This document shows, in pieces, positions 1-12,025 of a stretch of 64,000 nt of DNA. Source of the DNA: Camillea tinctor. Taxonomy: Eukaryota; Ascomycota; Sordariomycetes; Xylariales; Xylariaceae. The translations under genes and the position numbers were made by a program. The notes under the pieces are model-generated. The model saw only the letters and a list, made by a program, of their open reading frames with translations, made no database searches and was not told where the DNA came from. The number at the start of each line of letters is the position of its first letter. The stretch's first letter is position 1. The DNA lies in assembly GCA_022578605.1 (NCBI GenBank), contig MU394058.1:682001-746000 (forward strand), written 5' to 3'.

Positions 1-2478
1 TGATGCTCATAAAAAGGCTCACATCCGGGGTGACGATAGAGCTTGAGGAGACGTTAGTAGAGAGAGTCGGTGTTGGTCGTATGCTTATGGCGGCTTGGGA
101 AAATGTAAGTAAGGCTATGGAGAGGTTTATTATTATGTGATATTGCACGTGTTCAGGATGGAAGTTAAAAAGTTGAAGTGGTAGAATATGTTGGTAGCAT
201 CAGATTGCACTTTGCTTGCCACAAAGGATTATGGCGGCATGGTATTTGATCCTTGAGCATCATAAACATAAACGCCTACCTTGTTTATTACTCTGTTGAT
301 GGCAGTTTTTAGGACGACGTGAATGCTCCTTCTTGTTGTGGCTATGTTAGCATCGATATTTTTAGCGATCAAGACCAACTGGGGGCAGTTCATAAACAGT
401 GAGGCTACCAAGGTTCGCAACAGTCAAGAAAGGCAACCGAGTAGTCCATAGATCCAACTCTAAAGTCGATCGACGCAAATGTACGCCAAGCTTACAATTG
501 CCGATAGGGGTGCATGACATATATATATATATATGCCTATAAATGAATATTTATGTTGATTCTGGGTAAGAGATACTTCGTACGGTAAAGAAAAGCCAGG
601 GGAATGCTCAACTAAAGGTCAAGAACTGTCTCTAATTAGAATTTCGTACCTAGTTTATGTCTTCGGTACCTAGGTCGGGTCGATTTCTCATATAATTGCT
701 GCCGATAAATCCGGGGAAATGAAAACTTGAGGTGAGCATTAGACTGTTCACCGTTAAGTCCTAGACATGTTGATATCACAAGGTGTGAAGTATGCGATGA
801 GAGGCTAACGTAAGGTCGATCAACTACCGAAATGGTAAAACGTGTTGACATTCGTGAGTTTCTATTAAGTAGCGATATAAGCACAACCTAGCATAGGTTA
901 TATCATCCAGTCCCGAACTTACATGAGCAGTTGTCGGTTACATACGTCTAGAAGTTTTGATAGATACCTCATATGGTACTGTTCAGGTTATAAAGTCTCG
1001 TGTGCATAATCATATATTTCATATAATTTCTTAGTACCACATAGCTTCATGCGAGTAACCTAGGTGAAAATGGCTGCTTACTCAAAGTGCAGGACTAGAA
1101 ATAATTGAGGCCGTCTCATCGCATCTTAGAGGCAAATGCGGCATAGGTTGGGATGAACCTACTTCCATCTTATAGCTTGAGTACAATTTCGTATCTATAT
1201 CGCGATGGTCGATCATGTAGGAAAATATATCCTCCATTCTTTTTTTCTCTTGGATGATATGTGACACTATAATTGATGAGTAGAGATGTCGTTACTGGGT
1301 GTTTACTCAACGGCAGTAATACTGCTGTACGATTACGGAGCTGCCGATGCTTTATAGATTACTTTATAAGTCAGTAAATTTCCGAGAGTGGGCTTTATAC
1401 AGCTCTAAAACTTGATGTAAGGTTACTGGGATATCAATACTAGGCACGCGACGAGGTCTATACTACGACGAATCACGAGAGTCGTATCACGCAGTTTACT
1501 AGCTTAGACATTCCCCACCCCTCGAGCTGGTTGGCCGCTCATCAAACATGTATTCTAATGTGAGACTTATCCAGGGTATTCTTAGATCAGATTGGCCCTT
1601 GCAGCCCTACACTAATATGTACATACTAAGAGTGGTTCATTGTAACCCATGTACAATACTGCTGTGTAATTGTGACGGTGGCATCCACTATGATATACTG
1701 CAACTTCATCAACGTCTAAGACAATCCAACGGTTCGACAACCTACGCATGTAGATATTTGGGGCAATTACCTGCAACATACCATGCTCACACATGTTCAC
1801 CTTGTGACTTAATTGCTATTACTATATATTCACCGTGTCGCATGTATCACGCCTAGCGCTAACCAACTACATTGTGACAACGCTCCCCTCCCCCCTAAAA
1901 GAAAGGGGCCAAGTACTGTCATCTGAGACACATCTATAGCGTGCTTCGACACTGCCTTATAACGTTGGTTTGATGAACACACAGGAAAATCTTGGATTGG
2001 ATTGGCTTTTGACCTATTATTCACACAAAAAAAAGAAGGAATTTGTATCTCTCTTCATGGATGCTTATCACAGAAGGATCTTCGTGAAGGATTCCGTGTT
2101 CAATAGATTATACGATGATGTGAGAAACATTGGTGAACGTCTATCTAGATAGCAACAATGCCTCCAGGGATACGTGAGACAGAGCACCAACAACGTGGTA
2201 CTCAACTAGTAAAAAACCTTTCACATGGCAGTGTCTGACACCATAGCCATGGGAAACAGTTCACAGAGGACGCCCACGAGGCAGAGCCCAGAATTCCCAT
2301 GAAGCGGTCTTATAAAACATTAACCTGCCTGTTGCAGAGAACCGCATACCTTGGCATAGAAACCAAAGACAAGAATCAAAGCGTTACTGAACTTCAATCC
2401 CATTCAATACGAGCATCGTCAGAGAAGAAATAAAATTTAAATACTACCCAATCGAAACGTATATTTATAGGCATCGTA
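1..2478. other. Gene-poor AT-rich region at left edge
   Basis: I see no coding sequence I can support. Open frames are short, lack recognisable domains and are not joined by plausible splice sites. A short TA dinucleotide run lies near 520-535. The last ~300 bases must hold the promoter and 5' leader of the SLATT gene, but I recognise no specific element. Confidence 0.6.
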
Positions 2479-3345
2479 ATGTCTGCCCCGCCGCCAAAAG
2501 ACATCCACTCTCCGCTGCTGCCACTGAACTCGAGGTCCAACGGTGCGCAGACAAGCGCACCTGCAACCACTCCACCAGCGCCGAGCAATTCCCAAGCACC
2601 GGACGCAGCAACGGGGACCACGGCCCCGAAACCAATCCAGACAAATATCACACCCACTCCCGCCCCGGTCCCGGGGCCGCGGAAATCCGACACTGCTCTC
2701 TCGTGGGGAACGCCCGCGGGTCTCGCCATCCGCAGCAACAACGACGAGAACCTCGTTATCTTCCGCAAAGCGCTAGGGATCAACTACCACCACGACACGG
2801 CTGATGGCTGCACACTCGAGGAGGGGCGGCAGTCGGCCATCGGGATCTACCGGTCGGTGATCGAGGCGCAGACCAAGCTGTACATCCAGCATGCGGTGCT
2901 GCAGGCGTTCTTGTACCTGTGCTACTTCGCGCAGATCATCATCGGGGCGGCGCTGACGGCGCTGGGGCCGACGGCGTCGCGCTACGAGGTCGTCATCACG
3001 GTGCTGGGCGCTGCCAACACGGTGCTCGCGGGCGTGCTGGCGCTGATCAAGGGCTCGGGCCAGCCGCAGAAGCTCGGCAAGGACCGCATCGGCTTCCGCA
3101 GGCTGCAGGACTGGATCGAGGAGACCGAGGCTCTGCTCGCGGTCGGCGTCATCGGCAGGAACAGGAAGGAGGTTGGCCTGCTGGTCGAGTCGGCGTTCAA
3201 GAGGTACAATGCTGCGAAGGCCAGCGAGGAGAATAACAACCCCGAGTTCTACGTCAACCAACCCTTGGAATCGTTAGGGCATCAAGCTAGCGAAGATCCT
3301 GTCGCGGTACCTGCTAAACCGGCGTACCCAGTTGGTGCTAAATAG
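2479..3345 (+). CDS. SLATT-fungal domain two-TM membrane protein
   Basis: Single-exon protein of 288 residues. Residues 1-75 are Pro/Ser/Thr/Ala-rich and probably disordered. A conserved segment from about residue 90 leads into a helix and then two hydrophobic segments, about 141-163 and 171-191, separated by a short turn. A charged helical tail follows (about 200-250), then a short disordered end. This order matches the fungal SLATT family (SMODS and SLOG-associating 2TM effector domain). In bacteria SLATT proteins are proposed membrane-perturbing effectors triggered by nucleotide-sensing partners; in fungi their role is not established. No SMODS, SLOG or NLR-type partner is visible nearby, so the effector role is inference. 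The first ATG of the long frame was taken as start. The GC-rich coding stretch stands out from its AT-rich surroundings. Confidence 0.8.
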   Translation: MSAPPPKDIHSPLLPLNSRSNGAQTSAPATTPPAPSNSQAPDAATGTTAPKPIQTNITPTPAPVPGPRKSDTALSWGTPAGLAIRSNNDENLVIFRKALGINYHHDTADGCTLEEGRQSAIGIYRSVIEAQTKLYIQHAVLQAFLYLCYFAQIIIGAALTALGPTASRYEVVITVLGAANTVLAGVLALIKGSGQPQKLGKDRIGFRRLQDWIEETEALLAVGVIGRNRKEVGLLVESAFKRYNAAKASEENNNPEFYVNQPLESLGHQASEDPVAVPAKPAYPVGAK

Positions 3346-6300
3346 GGGCGAGGGATAATATCTAGGTAGGTGTGGAAAGAGTTGGTGTTAGCTGTTTTCA
3401 TGTCATGTCTGAGGCTGAGTTGCTAAGGGAAGGAGGGCGTTGGGCGTTAAGTGTTCATGAAGGACTGCACTGTTTAACCAAGAGATGGTTATAATGAGTT
3501 TATACCTTTTGCAATTGAATAACTTAGTGTCAGTATTGTAAAATATCTAGTGAAGAGACACATGTAGACGTTTCTGGTGAGAGTATTGAAACGAGATGTG
3601 TTACGGTAATTAATTATATCTTGGAATAGATAAGTCTGTATGCCAACATATCATTCAAATTATATTGCGTTGATGGGAAATCCGCATCTAGTCACACGTT
3701 ATGTCAGTATAAATGTACCTCGTTAGATTAAGAGCATGGCCATTAGCATGGCTACTACCTTAATTCCAAAAAGCTGTGTCCTTATGGTAAGATAGAATAC
3801 AATATTACAAGCTCCCTTCGACATGGATTCCCATCCAGCCATTGCTTTGAGGGTGATTTAGTTCTTAAAGATAGTGTCTAGAGGTAATACCTCATTACCC
3901 CTGAAATTCGCCTCCCGGGTCCTTGGTAGGATGAGATAGGGGGGAAATACGACAAACTTTTTAAATGATGACAAAAATGAATATTTATTGAGTATTGAAG
4001 GGCTTGATATTCAAGTATATAACGGAGGTAATAAGAGTGTTGCGTGATATCAAGTTGCGTGAGATGGGTTGTAAGGGCAATGATAAAGGGGTGCATATGG
4101 TTATAATATTTCTTCAGTCAAAGCACAATGTTTTAAGTGGTTTTTATTCTTAATATTTACCATGCACGCAATCGGTGCTTATTTAATGAACCCCCCTGAT
4201 GATGAATGTTACATGAAGAAATCTATGCGAACTCTTTTACAACAAGGAAAAGAGGAAGTAAGAGGCGAGACCTCTTATCACGATAATAAGCAATAATATA
4301 AAGTAGGGGAAAAAGTAGATAGATGGTGTGCCTAGTAACGCTCCTAGAAATGGGGAAAAGAAGCTCCTTACATACCTTGTTATGGAGCTTCGCCCCATAG
4401 TTTCTGGGAGCGCGCGCACTGACCACTATAGTTCTTTATATTATATTGGTGGGAGCTCCATACCTCTTGTAGTAGAATACCATGAAGCCTCTTGCAGTTA
4501 TGCATCAAAGAAAACACATGGGTGGGATGAGGCTACTTAGGTAGTATTGTGTCTAGAATGTAGGGTGCGGAGTCATACGTATGTCCCTGGAGAAACAAGT
4601 GGTTACTCTGGTGTGAGAGACATGGCATCTTGACAAGTAGTTGATGTCATAATTCTTTGCACAAAACTTACATGATTATCTAGGTTAGGACCATAGTAAC
4701 AAGACTCAAGTAATTATTTTACATAATTCAGTCTTTCACATTGCGACGTCTAATGACTGTGTTGGGTGTATCATTACTGCGCCGTGGACACATCACTGTA
4801 TTTCCTTGGCTTTGGGGGTTTAATCAGTTTATGATGTAATTTAATATAAAATGAAGTTCAAATCTATATTTAACTTGATGACAAGTAGGTAGCACGGCAG
4901 ATCTCTTAGCAGATAGGGTGAGTGATGAACCAGCATTTCTTAATAAGTATAAGTGCAGAAGTTAGTTCTTGTTACACAAGGGACTCTACATCTGAATACC
5001 CCGTAGTCTTGTCTCTTTTTGGGTATTTGTATTGGCTCTCTAGTCATGGATTATCCACACCGAAACTCATGGGGCCTCCATACATACTGGCCGGGTCAAC
5101 TGCGCATTTAAAACATCCGACTCTTACTGCCCACTTTCAACTTGCTTGAGGCGATGTTCTCAATCAAAATAATAACAACTTAATGATAATAAAACCTTGT
5201 GACCTCAAAGCTAATAAGTATATCAAAAAGTACCTAGATATATTATTTTATTGCTACGGAATCTCCAAACCTTTATTGTTAATGGTTTTGCACGCAAATT
5301 GTGTACTGAAGTGCGTGGGTGTTTAGATGAGAATCGGGTGTACTTTGACCCTAGGCTGCGGGTGAAGGTTTCACATAACAATGTGACAAGCTGGCATATG
5401 TCGTTTAGGGGGTACGCATGCATATGCTTAATTCGAAATAGGATGGGCATTGGTCGGCCAGATCAGATCTTCAAGATCTATTCCAATGTACTCGGTGAGA
5501 GTCCTATCATATGCTAAGGTAGTGACTTTGTTGTGGGGAGGACTTGGACCGTAGCCATCTACGATTCTCCGCCTTATACATGCTCATTACTCTTTACTCT
5601 GTTATCCCCCAAGATATATTATAGGCGTTTACTTCTTTACATCCGTGGAATCTGTACACAGGGATTTATAATAGCTGACTTACGACAACGTATGTGTTGA
5701 CCGAAAACCCCCAACATAGGAGATAAGGCTTTTGAAACGTAATCCGGCCAGGACCAGGTTAGGTAGTGTCAGACAGATATTCATGGAACGATATTACTAC
5801 AGTTACTCTATTGTCAAGTCTTGCCACCATCGGGTCAGGTAATGTGAGTTTACATTTGGGGGACGAAAGCAACAGAATACATGCCTTTGGCCTAGGAAAT
5901 ACGTAACTAGGTTCTTTTTTTTTCTCATTACGGTCAAGCCGTAACTTGTGTATGTAGTGCCTATTTTCTGGTCTTGAAAGAGCATTCCGCAGGGGATGAT
6001 CTCATAACACATAGATATAGGATTCAAAGAGGGACCCAAACAAGAGCCACCAATTACACTGCCAAGGGAGATGCATCTTCAGCTATGGGTAAGATATGTT
6101 TCCTAGAACAATCACCCCCAACAGGCCTCTATAACATATCTTGTATGCTTGGTGTATCTCGTATTTGCTGGCACTTTCTTTGTAGTGCCTATGACAGTAT
6201 ATATCTAGGCAGTGCTTGAAAAATCGTCTAAGCCATGGAACCTTTGCATCCCATGCGAACCAACTGTATAATTTTATACACTAATGTATGGAGGCTTGTT

Positions 6301-9300
6301 CGTACCTACTAATTTGATTCGTCAACGCCTTCGTGTGTATGAGACCCTAGAGAGCTTGAGCCATGGGTCACTAGATTCTCCATCCATGTATGTGACGATA
6401 CACTGCATGCATAACCCTCTCTTATTGGATATATAGAAATGGCCACGGACTTGGTTCGCATCTTAACCGGGATTCAAGACATCCCATGGTCCCCAATAAA
6501 CCTGAGGGGGGGGGGTTATTAAAGTTCCCCACAGAGCCACCCCTCTTCCCCCCGCCAATGTGATAATAGAAAGAAACGTTATAGAGCATTGAGGTAAAGA
6601 TCGCAATTGGCTGAAAAGGTCGTGAAGAATCTATAATCTGTAAAAATACCTTCTCAGAACGATGGACAAAGTAGAGATGCATAAAGGATCTCCTGGGATG
6701 CAGTTGTATTAGAGAACAAATACACCCGGCCGCGTTCGCATTACCGTATAGATGGAGTTTCTCCAGCGAGCCGTCCCTCTTTTACACCGACAACGACGCA
6801 AGGGAGAAGGACCGGAGCATTTTGGATTGTCGTAAAGAAAGCGTTGGTGCCCAAATGTATTACAAAATGCGCAAGTAGTGAACATGTCAGCGCATACGAA
6901 GACCCCCAAGGGAACAAAGGTATCTTATGTGTATTTAGGAGGCCTAGATGCCTCTGGATCGAATACTCTCCTTCTCCCATGTACATCTCAATACATCAAC
7001 CCACTACATTACCTGGCAGGACAATTACTGCTTAGTTGAAGTCTGAGCTGCATGTACCTAGCAACTCTCCCTTGCGTTAGGACATATATACATCCTTCAT
7101 AGGCAGCTAAACTACCTATAGGAAGTATTGTTACTTAACTAATCTGAATTGGGAATCACTGAGGGGCTCTGTAAATACAAATTATATGAATCACACAGCG
7201 GAGCAGGTCGCACAGCAGTATAACGGCCAAGTCTAATGTTGCATTATCACAGTGCGAAAAGTTCTCTCAAAGTCCCAGTGACGATATGAATTCAATCCGG
7301 CGAATATTAATCACTTATAGCAGACCTTCTGTCAAAGGGGATATTCAATCATACACATCTAGGGCATGTCTTGTAAGACACGATAGATGCAGCTATCTAA
7401 CGAACAGTATGAGTAAAATCTATTATTTTCAAGTGATTCCGTTGGTAAATCTGTCAGGAAATATATTATCTGCTCAGCTCATACGTCGCTCTCTTAAACT
7501 ATCCCCTAACCATCAGAACTCCATGTATTGGGGTTATTTCCCACTCCGCCAAGGGCTTAACTACATGAGTCTGACATAATTCAGCCCCCGTAAAACACGA
7601 TATGCAAGATATACATATGTATATGGGTTATGTAGCTTCGTTATTACCAGAAATCACCTCCACAGCATTCACAGGAAGTTTGTGCTCAGGCGTTCGCCCG
7701 CCGGCTCACCTTCACCTCTGTCGCGTATTCCTTACTTTATACATTATGATTCAACTTCCCGCAACATACAAGAAGAGCTGCTATATATACACGATATAGC
7801 TTCCGGTGTAGTGACCGAGTGCTGCCGGAGAGAAATGGTGCTCTTCGGCGGAGATCATCGGGAACGGGAAGATGAATGAAAACCGTGATGGCCTTCGTAG
7901 CTCACTCCGGCGACAGAAGCTGTCGACATCGCCAGTCTCTCAGTTGCCTTATGCTTCGAATATAAATATCTGCAGATAGATCATGAGAATTAGAAATGGG
8001 GCATCGACTCAAACCGAACTTGAAATCAAAAACACAGAATATACACACAAATACTGTCGCCCCAGAACATCGATTAGCTTCGTTATCATCATGTCATCGA
8101 CTGTGGACACCTGCCAAATTTATTGCTGTGATGCTCCAGTGTTTCTTGGGGAGATGTTCTGCAAGGATCGTTAGTAGAACCCCTTAATACGCGAGTTCCC
8201 AAAGCCAAGCTAACGACCCTAAAGATGCCTGTCCAGTTCAGGGATGTCTCAAATCGAAGACCCGGACAGCTGAGAACTGTCTCGACCGTGCGTTTCTCCA
8301 CAAGCTTTAATTCAACTTCAATGACAACTAATCCGGGTTAATAATATGTAGATAACGGAGAGCAGATCGCAAGAAGAAAGAATGCACGTCGATGTATCGA
8401 TTGTATACAAGGGAAGCCTTGTGGATGTATATGCCATGATGATGGTTGTGGCCGAGCTCGCTGCAGCTAGTTGCTTAATCGATATTTTCTAAACGAGATG
8501 GGAAAAATAGGCAGATTGATAGATCATAGATGGTAGTTATTGTTCTTTTTCTTGATGAGCGTTTTTAAATAGACACCACCGCTCTACGAGTTGCGGTATG
8601 ACGGGGTTTGCAACCATATGGCTATTATAGTTAGTTTAATATAGATTATCTCTCCTAGAACCACCCTGCATATATCCTCAGTGAAATCCCCTATTGCATT
8701 GCTTGGCCACCTACCTACCTAGGTATGTACCTTAAGTATTCAAGTGGTGCTGTTGTCATTTTTGAAATCGAAAATCAAGTGTAATATCATCTATCCCTGT
8801 TCATTTACAAGGCAAAACGGGACCGATATTGCAATCATTAGGCAGAGAAGTCAAAGTGACATAGGTGCGATACTGTGTGCTGGCAGCAATGCCAAGCTGA
8901 CAGGCTCATCAACATCTGCCAGTCACCGATTAGCCTATCCATTGTACCAGCCTTATTTTGCCCCAACTTTGGCGATAGAAATCGACATTTCGGTGCGGGT
9001 TGACTTACAACAGAATCTGGCCGGACCCAGATTTCTGCCCGTATTATTAGGGTTCTCACTCCCGATACTGTAGTGCCCGCTCAAGTCGGCTCGAGTCCTA
9101 TCCGGCAGAGGACCTTTTGATCCCGGCGAGGAATCCAACGAGGGTTAAGCAAGCATTCATGTCTCAGAAAGTCATCCGTTTTTGGTAACTCTCCAGCGCG
9201 GTCACAGCAACGAAGGCTATGCTATTCACATGAAAACTTGGAGTTAGCCCTGTAAACATATCTGCGGTCATGAGCACTGCTCTTGATACTATATTATTTT

Positions 9301-9436
9301 ACCGCATATTCATTATATGTAACACAAGTTCTGATAGGCATAAAGTCCAATGATTCTCCCAGAAATCATTGCAGTGGTCGTTTTGCTCGATTATTCCTCA
9401 TGTTGACGAGTTATGTGCAGATGAGAACCATTAACT
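3346..9436. other. Six-kilobase region without a supportable gene
   Basis: Both strands contain only short frames without domain signatures. There is a G run near 6506-6515. A somewhat GC-richer stretch at about 7670-7960 could be the remnant of something coding, but I could not join it into a protein. The final few hundred bases presumably hold the promoter of the transcription-factor gene. Confidence 0.5.
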
Positions 9437-12025
9437 ATGAACCCGACAGATTATCGTTACGGCAATCCCCAATTTTTCTCCAACGCCCAGAGCGTACCTG
9501 TCGACGAAGATGACCCCAATCAGTGGAATTATAGCACTTGCTCCGCGTGGAAACATGCACAGAGCAATTCTCCGCGTTCCTCTGCCAATAACCAGTCTCT
9601 TTTCCCGTCCATAGGCAATATACCCCCTATCACTTCAGACGCGATAAACAATTTTGCCAATCTCTCGCTCGCAGGGCTGTATTCTGATATTAATAGCTAC
9701 GATTCAACTGGCAAGTCTCTCTATCCATACTCTTGCCATATATTATCCCACCTTTCGCTAACCATGTCACATCCATTACTCAAGTATTGCCTCCCAATCA
9801 TACATCGCCTCTTCCAAAAACCCCCATCTTTTGGGATGGGGGACAGGCATTGAACTTGTTCCCAAATTTCCAGATCGGCAGTGCGCAACCAGATATAACC
9901 TGCCCTAGTTTCACTGATGCGATTGATGGTATTGATGCTGCCATACCCCAGCAACTCCCTCAATACCCCAACGACTATCATGATGACTCCAACTACGATT
10001 TTTCGATGTTATCAGGATACGGTATCCCCCCTATGGATGTTCGCATTGGGGGTTTATACTCGCATGGACTCCAACAACTTAATTTCAACGAGCTTCTGAT
10101 GACCAATCCACTTCCAAGCATTCCACTTCCAAGCATCCCAGAGCAGCCTTATGCACACCCGCACCCAGAGACCCTTCGTGCGAGAGTCGATCAAAATAGT
10201 CCGGAAGAGAGCCATGTTTCGGTAGAGGAAGGAAAGGAAAAAAAGATGACCAGCTATAACCGCTCAAAGACCAATGTTGTTCGCCGAGAAAAAACGATAT
10301 GTGGGGTTTGCAAGTTCAAAAAATGTTCTGTCCGTATTTCTCTCTGACCTACACCGAATTTTGGACTCACGTTAAATAGTGCGACCAGCCTCTTCCATGT
10401 ACCGAATGCAGACGAATATATCGAGAGAATGCAGAGCGAATATGCATTCCATATCATCGGGGGTGGAGTGAACTCAGAGAATGTAAGGGAGCATTCTATA
10501 TATAAAAGTCAAGTGACAAACTATATTAAACACCTCACTTCTAAGGTCTATACCAGAGTCGCCTTATACCCAAGCCTGCAACGAATGGCGAATCTGGATC
10601 AAGACTGGTTATTCACCATGATCCACAGCTCGTAGCTGAGTTGACTCCAAAGGTTCACCAAAACGCTACAATGGAACCACCTGTTCCTCGCCTCAGTGTA
10701 TTGGAGATTGAGACTTACTGCATCAGACAAGAGCGTCATGTTGCTTACGATGCACTCCTGTCGCAAACTATGGATGGATTTATAGATCACGGAGAATTCA
10801 TCATAAGATTCAAAGACCATGTCGACCTGGGAAACCTGGAGAGTGCGATCATAAATTACTGTTTTATGTATCAAGTGCAGAATCCTGATGCCAATACTCA
10901 AGTCGTAAGTATTGGTCTATTTTAGTGAGAAGCAACTGACAACGATTATAGCGAAACCTTATCGACTCCATGCTCACCCTCTTTAATATAGAAGGTGACT
11001 GCTTGGTAGAACTAGATGGAGACGAACGCTTCCGAATGCAACATGGTGCCATTAAAATCAATGAAGAATTTACTCCACGTCCTTCCGGTAACATCTTCTC
11101 CATTATCATTAGCAATATGGAGTACCTACTAATAGAGATCATTAGCTCGAGCATTGAGTCAGCTATCTGAGCGGCTATCGAAACTGCGCGGCTCTTTACT
11201 ATCAAAGGTCATGGAAGGACTCGAAGAAATTACCCATGGGATAATTGAAAAGAAGATAGCCCAAGACAGCTCTTGCGTCCCAGTTGAGTTTTGCGCCGAG
11301 TTACTAATCTTGTATTGTCGAAACAAGGTGCAGCAATACCAAGAATGTGAGTATTTAGTTTTCCAACTACACATGTCAATGCTCAGGTTTATTAACTTCA
11401 AGAAAAACCAGCATCTACACAGCGAAGCTGTTACCAGAAAGTTGTCGATTACTTTAGTCTGCAGCACTGGAGCCTGAAAAGGCCTCGGAAGCTTGCGCCC
11501 GCACAATTTGAGATGCTACTACTTGGACGAATTAGGAAACTTGAGGATCTGTACTGTAAGTTAACTCAATTTATGCCAATTCGAAATAGCTCAATGATAA
11601 CAATCCCCTTAGATAAGGAAGAGAACGGTTCCTCCATCGACGCTGTTCACAGGGAGCTTATGAAGTCATCAAAGAAGAGACGCCCAGGAAAACATGGTGG
11701 ACCTAAGAATAAGAATGAGCAAAAAACTGATAACCACAACAACTCGCAATCTGTGGTGCACAGTTCTCAAAACCAACACCGCCACACACAACGACAGAGG
11801 AATCGAAGACAGAAACGACTGAATCAAACTCAGATAGAGGGAGCACAAATGTTCAATTATGAGATATTTTGCTGTACGCCTATTCCCATGGCCAATACAG
11901 AGGTTGCAGAAACACTACATGGCCGCATGGAAACTGATGACCGGAATAACAACGGGCATTACTATAACATGACTGGAACACATGATTTGGGAGAGTGTGT
12001 GAATGCTAAATGTACGATACAGTGA
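9437..12025 (+). CDS. Zn2Cys6 transcription factor, multi-exon, 5' part unresolved
   Basis: From the second exon on, six introns join cleanly with phases intact: 10330-10379, 10483-10545, 10905-10951, 11088-11145, 11347-11411 and 11556-11612. Several have TACTAAT/CTAAC-like branch sites. The Zn2Cys6 cluster is split by the first of these: exon end reads C-x2-C-KFKKCS, next exon opens C-DQPLP-C-TE-C, a GAL4-type DNA-binding motif preceded by a long Ser/Pro/Asn-rich region. After the cluster comes a roughly 400-residue regulatory region with a basic KKRRPGKHGG tract and a Gln/Asn-rich tail. The first frame (from ATG 9437) and the frame carrying the cluster differ. The switch must lie between about 9697 and 9853, and I found no convincing intron for it, so the 5' end may have a frameshift or a different first exon. 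At least 650 residues are encoded. Target genes are unknown. Confidence 0.68.

Noticed and set aside
1970..2152. 60-codon plus-strand frame upstream of the SLATT gene
   Set aside because: Helix-like composition but too short, no similarity I can name, and no flanking exons.
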